64,000 bases of DNA from VAZQ01 sp963817015 (GTDB taxonomy: Bacteria; Pseudomonadota; Alphaproteobacteria; Rhizobiales; Xanthobacteraceae), in NCBI GenBank assembly GCA_963817015.1, contig CAWFMV010000007.1:124001-188000 (forward strand). The letters are read 5' to 3'. A model generated the notes under the pieces. That model was given only the letters and a program-made list of their open reading frames with translations, was not told the DNA's origin and ran no database searches. Shown in pieces: positions 52,359-62,454 of the stretch (the first letter of the stretch is position 1; each line of letters starts with the position of its first letter). Position numbers and translations under genes: made by a program.

Positions 52359-53638
52359 ATGACCACGCGCGAGCAGAACGATTTCCTCACCCAGACCGGG
52401 CCCGGCACCCCGATGGGCAACCTGTTTCGCCGCTACTGGATCCCGGCGCTGACGTCGAAGGAGCTGCCGGAGCCGGATTGTCCGCCGGTGCGCGTCAAGC
52501 TCCTCTCCGAGCGCCTGCTGGCGTTTCGCGACACCCAGGGCCGCGTCGGGCTGATGGACGAGTTCTGCGCCCATCGCGGCGTCTCGCTGTGGTTCGGGCG
52601 CAACGAGGAGAATGGCCTGCGCTGCCCCTATCATGGCTGGAAATACGACGTGACCGGTCAGTGCATCGATGTGCCGTCCGAGCCGGAGGAAAGCGGCTAC
52701 TGCAAGAAGATCAAGCTCACGTCGTATCCCGTGCGTCGAGCTGGGCGACGTGATCTGGACCTATATGGGCCCTCCCGAGCTCAAGCCGCCGCTGCCCGGC
52801 TTCGAATGGGCGCTGGTGCCGCAGGCGCATCGCTTCGTGTCGAAGCGCACGCAGGAATGCAACTATCTGCAGGCGATGGAAGGCGGCATCGATTCCGCGC
52901 ACGTGTCGTTCCTGCACCGGCACGACCTGCGCAGCGATTCGCTGCATGCGAGCCGCGGCGCCGAGCTGACGCGCGAGACCGACGTCGCGCTTCGAGGTGA
53001 TCGAGACCGACGGTGGCATGGTCATCGGGGTGCGCCGGCAGGCGGAGCCCGGCCAGCTCTACTGGCGGATCACGCAATGGATCATGCCGTTCCACAGCAT
53101 GATCCCGCCCTACGGCGACAATGCGCTCAATGGCCACGCCTGGGTGCCGACGGATGACGAGAACTGCATGTCGTGGTGCTTCACCCATCATCCGACGCGG
53201 CCGCTGACCGAGCATGAGCTTCACACGATGCGCAACGGCGGCGGCATCCATGTCAGCCTGATCCCGGGCACATTCCGCCCGGTGATCAACAAGGACAACG
53301 ACTACATGATGGATCGCGCGGCGCAGAAGGCCAACAAGACCTATTGCGGCGTGCGGACCATCGCGATGCAGGATGCGGCCGTGCAGGAGAGCATGGGGCC
53401 GATCCAGGATCGCAGCAAGGAGAACCTCACCTCGACCGACAACGGCGTGATTATGGCGCGCATCCGCCTGCGGAAAGCGGCACTCGCCGCACAACAAGGC
53501 AAGACCCCGGATGGACTTGATCCGAAGACACACGCGGTGCGCTCGGCTTCAATCGTACTGCCGGAAAGCGTGAGCTTCCATGAAGGCGCTGCCGACGCGC
53601 TCAAGGTGCGCGAAGGCGCCGCGCCGATTTCGGTGTGA
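52359..53638 (+). CDS. Rieske non-heme iron oxygenase, large subunit (two frameshifts)
   Basis: About 427 residues; ring-hydroxylating dioxygenase alpha subunit of the phthalate-4,5-dioxygenase/KshA-like group. Rieske 2Fe-2S cluster CAHRGVSLWFG and CPYHGWKYDVTG. The catalytic domain contains GGIDSAHVSFLHRHDL with the iron-binding His residues. Indels near 52735 and 52990 separate three frames; all join well. Start MTTREQNDF follows GAGGAGCAACCGG. No ferredoxin or reductase gene is adjacent. Substrate unknown. Confidence 0.85.
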
Positions 53639-53722
53639 AGGTCGGAGCCATTGAGAACTCTTGGTCCGATGAGGCCGTGTACTCGTCAGACGCAATATGG
53701 ATCAGCAGGCGGTCGTGAACGA

Positions 53723-53749
53723 TGCGGGAGGACAGCCAGTCCTCCCGCA
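53723..53749. terminator. Bidirectional terminator hairpin
   Basis: TGCGGGAGGAC - AGCCA - GTCCTCCCGCA, a perfect 11-bp stem between the convergent Rieske and lectin-like genes. No strong T-run, but the position favours termination. Confidence 0.65.
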
Positions 53750-53792
53750 CGCTCGCTCTAACTGCGATAAATGCAGCTAAGCAACGTTAGCT

Positions 53793-54521
53793 TCAGTTGG
53801 TGGCAAAGCAGTAGAACCTGCCGGTGCCACCAGTGGCGTTGAGCGCCGGCTTGCTGCACCCCTGGCTCATATGCGTCGAATTCCACGATACGTTCCCGCC
53901 CCCGCTGCGATCCGAGTGGCCGAGCATGGCGCGCGCACGCTCTGCAGGGAAGTTCGGGTTCGCCTGTGGCAGGGACACGCCGTCCGCGGTCCAGTTGCCG
54001 CAAGTGTGATCGAGACCGTCGACGTAGGCCCGACCCTGGGCATCCGAACCGGTCAAAATGTCGTGCTCATTCTGGGTTCCCTGCGGCCTCTCGACGCCTG
54101 GAATGACCTCCCCTTTGGCGTTGAGCACGTTCGCCTTCTGCATGTTGTTGCGATCGCGCTGCTGGTCACCATGCAGATCGGCGACGTTGCTGGCGATCAA
54201 TACACCCTTGACGTTGAACCAGGGTCCCGGGCCGATCCGATCCCGCGCATTCACGCGGGGCGTGTTGCCTTGCTGCTGCTGGCTGAGATAGGCGTGCCAC
54301 GTGCGAGCCGCGTGCGGGGCGCCCAAGGCTTGAGCCTGAGTTTGGCACATCTGATCGGCGCCGGTGAGCCCACCAAGATTGCCGGTCTGGTTGGCATTTT
54401 CGGCAACGAAGAAGCTGATGACCGCAGGCGGCGCGGGCGGAGCTTGCTGGGCTTGCGCCAAGAGCGCTGCCGATCCCAGAAGCGTGATAGAGATGGCGGA
54501 AAGAACGATCATTTTACGCAT
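53793..54521 (-). CDS. Exported lectin-like protein
   Basis: 242 residues with a signal peptide (LSAISITLLGSAALLAQAQ) and a QQAPPAPPAV linker. The mature domain has the text VISFFVAENANQTGNLGGLT, GADQMCQTQAQALGAPHAAR, TWHAYLSQQQ, NARDRIGPGPWFNVKGVLIA, and a Cys-rich end (SQGCSKPALNATGGTGRFYC). Such proteins are often annotated as lectin or DUF1554-like in Rhizobiales; a real sugar ligand is unknown. Start MRKMIVL; MIVLSAI nine bases later is an alternative. Confidence 0.8.
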   Translation of the reverse strand: MRKMIVLSAISITLLGSAALLAQAQQAPPAPPAVISFFVAENANQTGNLGGLTGADQMCQTQAQALGAPHAARTWHAYLSQQQQGNTPRVNARDRIGPGPWFNVKGVLIASNVADLHGDQQRDRNNMQKANVLNAKGEVIPGVERPQGTQNEHDILTGSDAQGRAYVDGLDHTCGNWTADGVSLPQANPNFPAERARAMLGHSDRSGGGNVSWNSTHMSQGCSKPALNATGGTGRFYCFATN

Positions 54522-54839
54522 AGTGGTTACCTCCCTTTGTCACTGTTTTAACGCTGTGACGTTTGAACTTTATCATTCATCACCTCTCACCCGCAATGAA
54601 TGAGCCAGTAGGCCGAACATTCGTTCATTGATGTTTTAGACAGCGGATCGGCTCATTCATGCTCGACTGCGACAATGTGGCTGGTTGGACGAAATAGGTC
54701 CGCATCACTTGTACTGAGGTATATCGATGCGGCCTAGATCGTGGGGGAAGATCGTCACAGACCGCTTGTTAACTCCGCTGACACGTCGGAGAATCTCGAG
54801 ATGGGTGCAGTGCTGCACCCCTTTCCAGGGAGACGAGCC
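54522..54839. promoter_or_regulatory. Divergent promoter region with repeated CATTCAT elements
   Basis: 318 bases between the divergent lectin-like and GlsB genes. It has four CATTCAT/ATGAATG-like elements (near 54574, 54596, 54630 and 54654). Two form an inverted pair ATGAATGAGCC (54596-54606) and GGCTCATTCAT (54650-54660). This suggests an operator; the regulator is unknown. Confidence 0.5.
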
Positions 54840-55100
54840 ATGGGAGACCCAGCAGTTGGTTGGATCGCAGCCATTATCATCGGCGGGATTGCAGGATGGC
54901 TGGCTGAGCAGTTCATGAAGAGTGATATGGGATTGCTGATGAATGTCGCGCTCGGCATCGTCGGAGCGGCGGTTGCCAGTGCCATTCTCAGCTTCTTTGG
55001 AATCGCCTTAGGCGGATGGATCGGCTACCTGATTGCCGGGTTCATCGGCGCGTGTTTGCTGATCTGGATCGTCCGCGCGCTACGGAGCCGCACAGCGTGA
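54840..55100 (+). CDS. GlsB/YeaQ/YmgE-family membrane protein
   Basis: 86-residue transglycosylase-associated (Tag) family membrane protein. Glycine-rich helices AAIIIGGIAGWLAEQFMKSD, LLMNVALGIVGAAVASAILS and GGWIGYLIAGFIGACLLIWI. It is tied to envelope stress in several bacteria but has no known reaction. The start MGDPAVGW is set by GGGAGACGAGCC. Confidence 0.88.
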   Translation: MGDPAVGWIAAIIIGGIAGWLAEQFMKSDMGLLMNVALGIVGAAVASAILSFFGIALGGWIGYLIAGFIGACLLIWIVRALRSRTA

Positions 55101-55214
55101 GGACGCGCGTCGCCATCGCAGACTAGCGATCCACATTGGTTCGGGCTTGTTGGTACTCTTAGTCATTGTTCTTCGGACGTGTGATCGCACTGCCTTTCTA
55201 CGGCGAGCGCAAGC

Positions 55215-56160
55215 TCATGTGCCCTGCCGCCGTGCGGATGTCTTGCCGCGACCTGCGATCGCGGACTGCAGAAATTTGACAAAGTCGAGGGTCTTCGCCG
55301 GCAGGTGCTTGGCCTTCGAGTAATAGGCGCACACGCGTTCCGGCGACAAAGTCGCCTGCTCAAACAGCGCTTCGAGCGACTTGCTCGCGAGTTCGGCCCG
55401 CACCGCATAGCGCGGCACCCGCACGATGCCGTGGCCCTGCAGCGCCATCTGGATCAAAACGTCCGCGCTGTTCGACGAGAGCGTGCCTTTCACTTGAACC
55501 AGGAGAGACTTCGACGCGCGATTGAAACGGCCAGTCCTTGGGTGCGCTGACAAGATTGACCAGACAATTGTGCTCGCGAAGATCTTCCGGCTTCTTCGGC
55601 CGGCCCGCGCGCTCGAGATAGGCGGGCGATGCGCAGACAACATGCTCGACCACGCCAAGATCGCAGTCGACCAGGCCGGGCACGGACGGCTTCGCGCCGG
55701 CGATGATGACGTCGAAGCCATCGTCGACGGCCGAGATGCTATCGGGCGCGGACAACAAGCTGAATGCGCAGAGTCCGGATAGCGGCCGACGAACTCCAGG
55801 ACGAGCGGCGCGAGGACGCAGCGCGCGTAGTCGCCCGTCGCCTGCACGCGCAGCGTGCCATAGGGCCCGTTCTGCAGATTGCGGGTCTTCGACCACATAG
55901 TCGTCGAGCGTCGCCAGCATCTCGAGGCAGCTCTGAAACAGCCCCTCGCCCGCATCGGTGAGCACGATGCCATGGGTCGAGCGGTTCAACAGGCTGAAGC
56001 CGAGCGCGTCCTCGAGCTCCTTCATGTGCTTGCTGACGACCGACGGCGTCGTGCGCAGATCCGCCGCCGCCTTGGTGAAGCTGCGGCGCTCCGCCACCCG
56101 CACGAAGGTGTTGAGCTTGTTCAAGTCTCGCAGCGCTGCCGTCAGAGACATCCGTCGCAT
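55215..56160 (-). CDS. LysR-family regulator (three frameshifts)
   Basis: About 305 residues on repair. HTH at LNKLNTFVRVAERRSFTKAA, DLRTTPSVVSKHMKELEDAL, then FSLLNRSTHGIVLTDAGEGL. The effector domain is split across frames (GYPYGTLRVQATGDYARCVL-like, DSISAVDDGFDVIIAGAKPS, ADVLIQMALQGHGIVRVPRY). Indels lie near 55520, 55780 and 55880. Start at MRRMSLT or MSLTAAL (9 bases apart). Divergent from the NodB-like deacetylase gene, which it may regulate. Confidence 0.82.
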
Positions 56161-56346
56161 CCTTCCGTGCAATGTCCTTCCGCGCCTTGCTTTGCCCGGT
56201 CGACGTATTCCAGCGTCTTCAGCCAGCGGTATCAAAGCATTAACCCTGTCAGACTGAGCCCGAGCCCGTCGTCAGCCAGTTGTCCGCAGAGCGCTGCCTG
56301 TTTCGACTGGTCTCTGCGAGGCTTACGGCGGACCGCACTCCTCAGA

Positions 56347-56359
56347 AACAACAGTTGTT
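56347..56359. promoter_or_regulatory. Palindrome in the LysR-deacetylase intergenic region
   Basis: AACAACAGTTGTT is a perfect 6-1-6 palindrome in the about 320-base gap between the divergent genes. It fits a LysR-type site in form, but this is an inference only. Confidence 0.4.
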
Positions 56360-56482
56360 CCCACAGACTGGCTACCAGATTTCGCGGCTTTGCTTAATAT
56401 GCGGCTCGGTCGGCACAATCGGCCCCCAAGGCCTACTCACGCCGACGCACGTCAGTCCGCCCATTTGTCAGGAGGAACAGCC

Positions 56483-57413
56483 ATGCTCAAGGAATATCAC
56501 TACGACCACCTCATCCGCTGGCCGAAGGGCGAGCGCGCCTGCGTCTTTCTGACCTTCGATTTCCAGGGCGGCGAGGACGTCAAGCCGGACAAGAACGGCA
56601 TCCTCAATTACGAGATGTGGAGCCAGGGCGAATACGGCCCGCACCACGCGATCTACCGGCTGCTGCGCGTCCTGAAGGAAGAGAACGTCAAGGCGACCTT
56701 CCTGACCTGCGGCGCGATCGCGGAGCGCTTCCCGGAGGCGGTGCAGGCGATCCTCGACCACGGCCACGTGGTCGAAGGCCACGGCTACAATCACGAGATC
56801 GCCCGCTACCTGCCGCGCGACCAGGAAGACACGGTGATGAAGAAGGCCATCGCCATGATCAAGCAGCGCACCGGCCGGCGGCCGCTTGGCTGGCGCTCGT
56901 GCACGCAGAGCACCAACACCCTCGAGCTCCTGATCGAGAACGGCTTCACCTTCAACACCAACTGCTTCCACGAGGAGCTGCCGTTCCTCTACGAGAAGAA
57001 CGGCAAGGTGATTGTCGAGCTGCCGCGGCAGCCGTTCGGCGACGGCACGCTGTTCGGCCATCGTCATGGCGAGTACGGCAATCCGTATCACGGGCTCGAG
57101 ACCTGGAAGGCCTATTTCGACGAGCTCTATTCGGAGAGCAGCGCGGAGCGCGCCGAAATACATCCCGTTCACGATGCATCCTTACATCATCGGACGGCCG
57201 GGCCGCACGCTGGCGCTGCGCGGCATCATCCAGCACATGGAGAAGGCAGGCGGAAATCTCTGGTTCCCGACCGGCATCGATCTCGCCGAGTACTGCCTCA
57301 ACAATCTGTTCAAGGCCGAGTGCCAGAAGCTGCAGCGCGTCCGCGGGCTGACAGCCGACGACACGCAGCCGGCTGACATAATGCGCAATTGCCAGCACGG
57401 CAGCGCACGTTGA
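56483..57413 (+). CDS. Polysaccharide deacetylase (NodB/PuuE-like), one frameshift
   Basis: About 309 residues. NodB-fold Asp in VFLTFDFQGGEDVKPDKNGI and metal His in HVVEGHGYNHEIARYLPRDQ, then WRSCTQSTNTLELLIENGFT. This resembles the PuuE-like allantoinase/deacetylase group more than chitin deacetylases; the leader-less N-terminus suggests cytosolic action. Indel near 57155; the C-terminus PFTMHPYIIGRPGRTLALRG follows in another frame. AGGAGG lies before the ATG. Substrate unknown; the TctC-like gene follows. Confidence 0.83.
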
Positions 57414-57418
57414 CGATC

Positions 57419-57462
57419 ACGGCGTGATCGGCGCATCTGCTCCGATCACGCCGTTTGTATTT
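57419..57462 (+). terminator. Rho-independent terminator
   Basis: ACGGCGTGATCGG - 10-base loop - CCGATCACGCCGT followed by TTGTATTT, a perfect 13-bp stem with T-rich tail, six bases after the deacetylase stop. So the TctC gene may need its own promoter or partial read-through. Confidence 0.85.
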
Positions 57463-57508
57463 GCTCCCGGCACTCTTCAGAAGAAACGCACAGTCAGAGG
57501 AGAAAGCA

Positions 57509-58531
57509 ATGCGAAGGGAAATGACAATCGCCGCAGCGATCGGCATCGCTGCCGTCCTGCTTTCTCCAGTGGCAAACGCGCAGCCGGTCGCGGATTTCTA
57601 TCGCGGCAAGACGCTGCGCATGCTGATCGGCTACGGGCCGGGCGGCGGCTACGATCATCTACGGCCGGCTGGTCGCGGAGTTCCTGCCGCGGCACCTTCC
57701 CGGCAATCCGATGATCGTGCCGCAGAACATGCCGGGCGGCGGCAGCTTCGTGGCCGCCAAGTTCATGGCCGAGGTTGCGCCCAAGGACGGCACCGTGTTC
57801 GGCAGTCTGGCGCAGACGCTGGCGCTCGACAGCATGACCAACACGACCACCAAGATCGATATCACCAAGTTCAACTATCTCGGCCGCGTCGTCACCAACA
57901 TCGACACCGGCGTGACGCTGCCCAAGAGCGGCATCAAGTCGTTCGATGACGTGCGCGCGAAGCAATACGTCGTCGGCACCTCCGGCGGCGGCTCGACCAC
58001 GGTGCTGTTTCCGTCCGCGCTCAACGCCTATGCGCGGCGCCAAGTTCAAGCTGGTGCGCGGCTATTCGGGCACGATCGACATCGTGCTGGCGATGGAGCG
58101 CGGCGAGGTCGACATCGTGGGCGCCTATGGACTGCCCGGCATCCTGGTGAGCCAGCCCGGCTGGGTCACAAGCGGCGAAGCGACCTTCCTCTATCAGGCC
58201 TCGCTCAAGCGGCATCGGCTGATCCCGAACGTGCCGACCCTGCCGGAGCTCGCCACCAGCGACGAAGGCCGCGTCGATGCTGCACGCCGCCGCATCCACC
58301 GGCGAGTTCGGCCGCTCGATCCTGACCACGCCCGGCGTGCCGGCGGAGCGGCTCGCGGCGCTGCGCACGGCCTTCGCCGCGATGCTCAAGGATCCGGATT
58401 TCCTCGCCGCCGCCGAGAAGCGCAACCTGATGGTCGACCCCGGCACCGGCGAGGAGCTCGACGCGCTCGTGCGCGACACGCTCAAGCTGCCGCAGGACGT
58501 GGCGGTCAAGATCGGCAAGATGATGGAGTGA
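57509..58531 (+). CDS. TctC/Bug-type periplasmic solute-binding protein (frameshifted)
   Basis: About 340 residues. Signal peptide IAAAIGIAAVLLSPVANAQP. Bug-family text: YRGKTLRMLIGYGPGGGYD, then VPQNMPGGGSFVAAKFMAEV, VVGTSGGGSTTVLFPSALNA, RGYSGTIDIVLAMERGEVDI and a C-terminal TTPGVPAERLAALRTAFAAM. Indels are near 57660, 58035 and 58275. It is a binding protein of tripartite tricarboxylate transporters; no TctAB permease is adjacent, as usual for orphan Bug proteins. Confidence 0.85.
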
Positions 58532-58567
58532 CGCTGCCGATCGATCCGAGCGAGCTGCAGTCCTCCG

Positions 58568-59272
58568 TCACTCCTCCTGCGCCAGCCAGTGATCGAGGAA
58601 CGCCGCGAGCCAGGCGCGGCCGGCCGGATCGTAGACGGCGCGATCGGCGAAGTGCGCGGCGCGTTGCTTGGCGCCCGGCAGCAACGTGCGCTCGTGACCG
58701 CGCATGGTCCAGCGGCAGATGGTGGCGTGCGTCACCTCCGGATGGAACTGCAGCGCATAGGCGGAGCCGATGCGGAACGCCTGCACCGGAAACGTGTCGC
58801 CTTCCGCCAGCAGCTCCGCGCCTGACGGGAGATCGAAGCCCTCGCGGTGCCACTGATAGACCTGCTCGGGCCAGGGATCGCAGAGCGTGCGTCCGAGCTC
58901 GGTCGGCCGGATCGGGTAATAGCCGATCTCCGACGTGGCCCTCGGCATGCGGATAGACCCGGCTGCCGAGCGTGGCGCGCCAGCATCTGGGCGCCGAGAC
59001 AGATGCCGAGGAACGGTTTGCGCTCCTTCAGCGGCACCGCGATCCACTCCGATCTCGCGGCGCACGAAGTCATCCGCATCGTTGGCGCTCATCGGGCCGC
59101 CGAAGATGATCGCGCCCGCATGCTCCGCCAAAGTGTCGGGCAGCGGATCGCCAAAGCATGGTCTGCGGATGTCGAGCGGATAGCCGCGCTCCTGCAGCGC
59201 GTGGCCGACTCGGCCAGGCGCGGAATTGTCGCGATGCAGGACGACCAGGATTGGCTGACGCGGTGCAGTCAT
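58568..59272 (-). CDS. Class I glutamine amidotransferase-like protein (several frameshifts)
   Basis: About 235 residues. PILVVLHRDNSAPGRVGHAL, GAIIFGGPMSANDADDFVRR, the nucleophile elbow KPFLGICLGAQMLARHA (Cys in GICLGAQ) and the His-Glu pair in YALQFHPEVTHATICRW. Three or four indels lie between 58900 and 59060. Similar stand-alone GATase1 proteins act on unknown amides or on gamma-glutamyl compounds. It starts five bases after the SDR gene stop; same operon. Confidence 0.83.
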   Translation of the reverse strand: MTAPRQPILVVLHRDNSAPGRVGHALQERGYPLDIRRPCFGDPLPDTLAEHAGAIIFGGPMSANDADDFVRREIGVDRGAAEGAQTVPRHLSRRPDAGAPRSAAGSIRMPRATSEIGYYPIRPTELGRTLCDPWPEQVYQWHREGFDLPSGAELLAEGDTFPVQAFRIGSAYALQFHPEVTHATICRWTMRGHERTLLPGAKQRAAHFADRAVYDPAGRAWLAAFLDHWLAQEE

Positions 59273-59277
59273 GGTCA

Positions 59278-60055
59278 TCATTGCCGAAGTCGCTGCTGGG
59301 CCTCGACCCCGGCCGCCGCGAGCCCGCGCGGCGTGACGCGCAGCAGGAACGTGACGAGCTTGTTGCCGATCCCGGGCACGACCAGGCGCCGGCCAGCCAT
59401 GAAGCCGCGATAGCCCGCCTGCGCCACCTGCTCGGCCGTCTGCTTCACGAGGGACGGATAGCGCTCGTTGCGCACCCCCGCGCGCGCCTGGAACTCGGTC
59501 GGCACCGGACCAGGACAGAGCACGGTCACCCGCACGCCGCGCGGCTTGAGCTCGCGATGCAGCGCCTCGCTGAACGACAGCACATAGGCTTTGCTCGCGT
59601 AGTAGATGGCCATGCCGGGCCCGGGCAGGAAGCCCGCGACCGAGGCCACATTGAGTATGCCGCCGCGATGGCGCTGCAGCGTCCCGACAAAGGCCAGCGA
59701 CAGATCGGTGAGCACGCGAACATTCACATCGATCATGGCGAGCTGCTCGGCGAGATCGAGCTTCGCCGCCGCTCCGACCAGCCCGAAGCCGGCATTGTTG
59801 ACGACAATCTCGGGCTCGACGTCGAGCTTCGCAAGCGCGTCGGTGATGCGACCAACCGCATCGGGCGCAGCCAGATCGAGCGGCAGGATCGAGCGGCCGC
59901 TTGCGGCCTTGCGCCGCGATCGCATCAGCGAGCTCGGCCAGCCGCTGCTCCCGTCGCGCGATCAACAAAAGCTCGTGGCCGTGCCGCGCGAACTCGTGGG
60001 CAAGCGCCGTGCCGATCCCTGCCGATGCGCCGGTGATCAGCGTGACCGGTCGCAT
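59278..60055 (-). CDS. Short-chain dehydrogenase/reductase (one frameshift)
   Basis: About 260 residues. NAD(P)-binding TLITGASAGIGTALAHEFAR (TGxxxGIG), NNAG in EIVVNNAGFGLVGAA, Ser in VASVAGFLPGPG, and YxxxK in MAIYYASKAYVLSFSEALHR. Indel near 59905. Resembles classical SDRs of the DltE/YqjQ kind; substrate unknown. The start overlaps the TerB stop by four bases (ATGA), so TerB, SDR and the amidotransferase form one transcription unit. Confidence 0.88.
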
Positions 60056-60564
60056 CAGGTCTCCTCGCCGGTCTGCTTGCCTCCGGCCCGGCCGATCTCT
60101 CGGTCAATCTCCCGGCCGCCCGCAACGCGCCGACGCAGCTCAATCCGTTCGCGCGAGGAGACGCCAAGGAGGTCGGCGGCGCGCCAGATGAGATTGTCCT
60201 CGAACTCGGTGACCTGATGATCGGCATAGACCATCTGCCACATCATCTCGACCATGCGAAGCCGGCCTTCTTCATCGAGCGTGCGGTTGAGCAGGCTGGT
60301 GAAATGATAGAGATCGACCGCCTCCTGCTCCGCCGCGGTTGCCTGCACGATCAGGGCCTCGGCGGCCGCGTCGTCAAGCTGAAAGCAGCGCTTCACAATG
60401 GTGTGCAGCTTGACGCGCTCGGCATCCGACAATCCGCCGTCGATCATGCCGACATGCACGAGCAGCGCCGCGGCGGCGAGCCGATAGTCGCCTTCCTCGA
60501 AGCGGCTTGGATCCTTGTGGCCGCCGGTCAATTCCGACACGAAATCTTTGAACGCCTGGAACAT
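60055..60564 (-). CDS. TerB-family protein
   Basis: 169 residues. Helical TerB fold: RLAAAALLVHVGMIDGGLSD, ERVKLHTIVKRCFQLDDAAA, LIWRAADLLGVSSRERIELR. The usual metal-binding acidic/His residues are in the GMIDGGLSDAE and YADHQVTEFED blocks. The name comes from tellurite-resistance loci, but members without other ter genes, as here, are widespread and of unknown role. It heads the operon with the SDR and amidotransferase. Confidence 0.88.
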   Translation of the reverse strand: MFQAFKDFVSELTGGHKDPSRFEEGDYRLAAAALLVHVGMIDGGLSDAERVKLHTIVKRCFQLDDAAAEALIVQATAAEQEAVDLYHFTSLLNRTLDEEGRLRMVEMMWQMVYADHQVTEFEDNLIWRAADLLGVSSRERIELRRRVAGGREIDREIGRAGGKQTGEET

Positions 60565-60707
60565 CGAGCCATCCTGCGAATGCCCGCCGATCCTGGCATA
60601 TCGGGGCGCGAATGGCGATTTGAAAAAGCGAATGGCAACGCGCGATTAGCGAATGAGAGAAAAGGGCTCGTGATGCCCCATTCTTCCCTGTCGCAAAACA
60701 TCAACCG

Positions 60708-61280
60708 CTATTTCTGCTGGACGCCCTTGCGCTTGCGCACGGACTTCTCGAGCAGCTCCAGATTGCTCTGAATATAGGGATTTTCCGGATCCTTGGCCTT
60801 GGCCTGCAGGAGCGTGACGCGCGCACGCGTATAGTCGCCGCGCAGAATGAAGGAATAGCCCTGGTTGTTCAGCACTTCGGGTGACTTGCCGACAATGCCG
60901 ACGGCCTGTGCGTAGGCGCGGTCTGCGAGCTCGAAGCGGCGTAGCTGGTCGTATGACGCCGCAAGCCCCACCCAGGCTTCGGCATCCTTCGGTCGCGACT
61001 CGACGGCACGACGGAAATGACGTTCGGCCAGCCCATAGTTGGCGGATCGGTAGAGCTTCTTGCCAGTATTGAGATCGTCGTAAGGATCGCTGCCCAACAG
61101 CCCCGATGCATTGGGCGCCTCAGAGGTCGCCTCTCCGTCCGGCACCGATGCGGTGGTCAGCGGATCGTCGGCTGCCTTGGTGCTGAAGAAGTCGCCAACC
61201 TTGGTCGACGTCTCGCATCCGCCCAGAAGGAGCGGACCCACCAGCGTCGCCACAAGCACACGACCCCTACGCATATGCAT
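60708..61280 (-). CDS. tadD: TadD-like TPR lipoprotein
   Basis: 190 residues. Lipobox in VATLVGPLLLGGCETSTKVG, then an acidic Ser-rich linker (TTASVPDGEATSEAPNASGL) and about three TPRs (LAERHFRRAVESRPKDAEAW, LADRAYAQAVGIVGKSPEVL, YTRARVTLLQAKAKDPENPY). TadD is a pilotin-type factor of the tad/flp pilus. The start is MHMRRGR or MRRGRVL. It follows tadC by about 200 bases on the same strand. Confidence 0.87.
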   Translation of the reverse strand: MHMRRGRVLVATLVGPLLLGGCETSTKVGDFFSTKAADDPLTTASVPDGEATSEAPNASGLLGSDPYDDLNTGKKLYRSANYGLAERHFRRAVESRPKDAEAWVGLAASYDQLRRFELADRAYAQAVGIVGKSPEVLNNQGYSFILRGDYTRARVTLLQAKAKDPENPYIQSNLELLEKSVRKRKGVQQK

Positions 61281-61482
61281 CGACACACACACCGGGCGTT
61301 CCAGCCCCACACAGGGACGGCCAACGCAGCCCCCGACCGCCGTCCGAAAACAGCCGGATGCGCAACCCTAGGGTAGGATGGTTAAGATTTCCTTCGCCGA
61401 CGCGCCGCAAAATATGGCTAAAACAGCCTGCAATCTCAGCAAGATAGCAACTTGATACTGCGAATGGCGACCCGGGAGAAAA

Positions 61483-62451
61483 TCAGTAGTGGCCGACCGA
61501 AAGCCGGACGATGACCGGCAGCAGGATGACCACGAACAGCACCGGAAAGATGCAGAGCATCATCGGGATGGTGAGCTTGGCCGGCAGGCTGTAGGCCTTC
61601 TCCTCGGCGCGCGAGAGCCGCTTGTGCCGCATGTCGTCGGAATAGACGCGCAGAGCGTCGGTGATGCTGGAACCGAGCTCGGCAGATTGCTGGATCAGGG
61701 TGGCGAATGAGCGCGCCTCCTCAAGTCCGAGCCGATCGCCCAGGTGATCGAGCGCTTCCGTCATGGTGCGGCCGGCGCGAATCTCGAGATTCGCCATGTG
61801 CAGGTTGGCGCACAGCGACGGATAGGATTCGCCAAGCTCGCGCCCGACCCGCTCGAGCGCCGCTTCCATGCTCAGACCTGAATCCGCACACACCACCAGG
61901 AGATCCATGAAATCCGGAAAGCCCGCGCGGTGCTCATTGCGCAGTGATGCGATCCGTCGATCGAGATAGATGCTCGGCGCCACATAGCCGAGGAGACCGG
62001 CCGCCATGACGGCCAGCCATTGGATCGACGGCGACGGTTCTATCACCATGGGCAACCCAACAAACGCAGCCACCGCAAGCCCGACCGCGAGCGCGGTGCG
62101 CGCCACAAAGAACATCGCGACCGCCCGCGGATTGTAAATCCCGGCTTGCACCATGCGCCGGCGCAAGACCTTGCCGTCGCCCTTGTCGCCCGCCTCGTAG
62201 TGCTTGCCGGTGTAGTCGAGCACACGTTGGATCGCCTTGAGGCTCGACCGGCGCAGCGAATTGTTGCTTTCGCCCAGCTCGCCCGTATGGTGGTTGATCC
62301 CAGCCGCCCGCCGCTTGACCGCGCCACGCGAGTGGACCAGCGCCATCACGCCGAACGCCGTCGCCGCCGTCGCAACGAACACGATCAGCGCCAGCACCTT
62401 CAGGGAGCCGTCGCCGAAAAGTTCGAACAACATGTCGGAGAGGGCGTCCAT
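61483..62451 (-). CDS. tadC: Tad pilus inner-membrane platform protein TadC
   Basis: 322 residues, GspF-like. Hydrophobic segments at the N-terminus (LIVFVATAATAFGVMALVHS), middle (LAVGLAVAAFVGLPMVI, LAVMAAGLLGYVAPSIYLDR) and C-terminus (MMLCIFPVLFVVILLPVIV). The cytoplasmic domain has FPDFMDLLVVCADSGLSMEA, ALERVGRELGESYPSLC and ARSFATLIQQSAELGSSITD, the T2SF signature. Three bases after tadB. No frameshift. Confidence 0.93.
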   Translation of the reverse strand: MDALSDMLFELFGDGSLKVLALIVFVATAATAFGVMALVHSRGAVKRRAAGINHHTGELGESNNSLRRSSLKAIQRVLDYTGKHYEAGDKGDGKVLRRRMVQAGIYNPRAVAMFFVARTALAVGLAVAAFVGLPMVIEPSPSIQWLAVMAAGLLGYVAPSIYLDRRIASLRNEHRAGFPDFMDLLVVCADSGLSMEAALERVGRELGESYPSLCANLHMANLEIRAGRTMTEALDHLGDRLGLEEARSFATLIQQSAELGSSITDALRVYSDDMRHKRLSRAEEKAYSLPAKLTIPMMLCIFPVLFVVILLPVIVRLSVGHY

Positions 62452-62454
62452 GGA

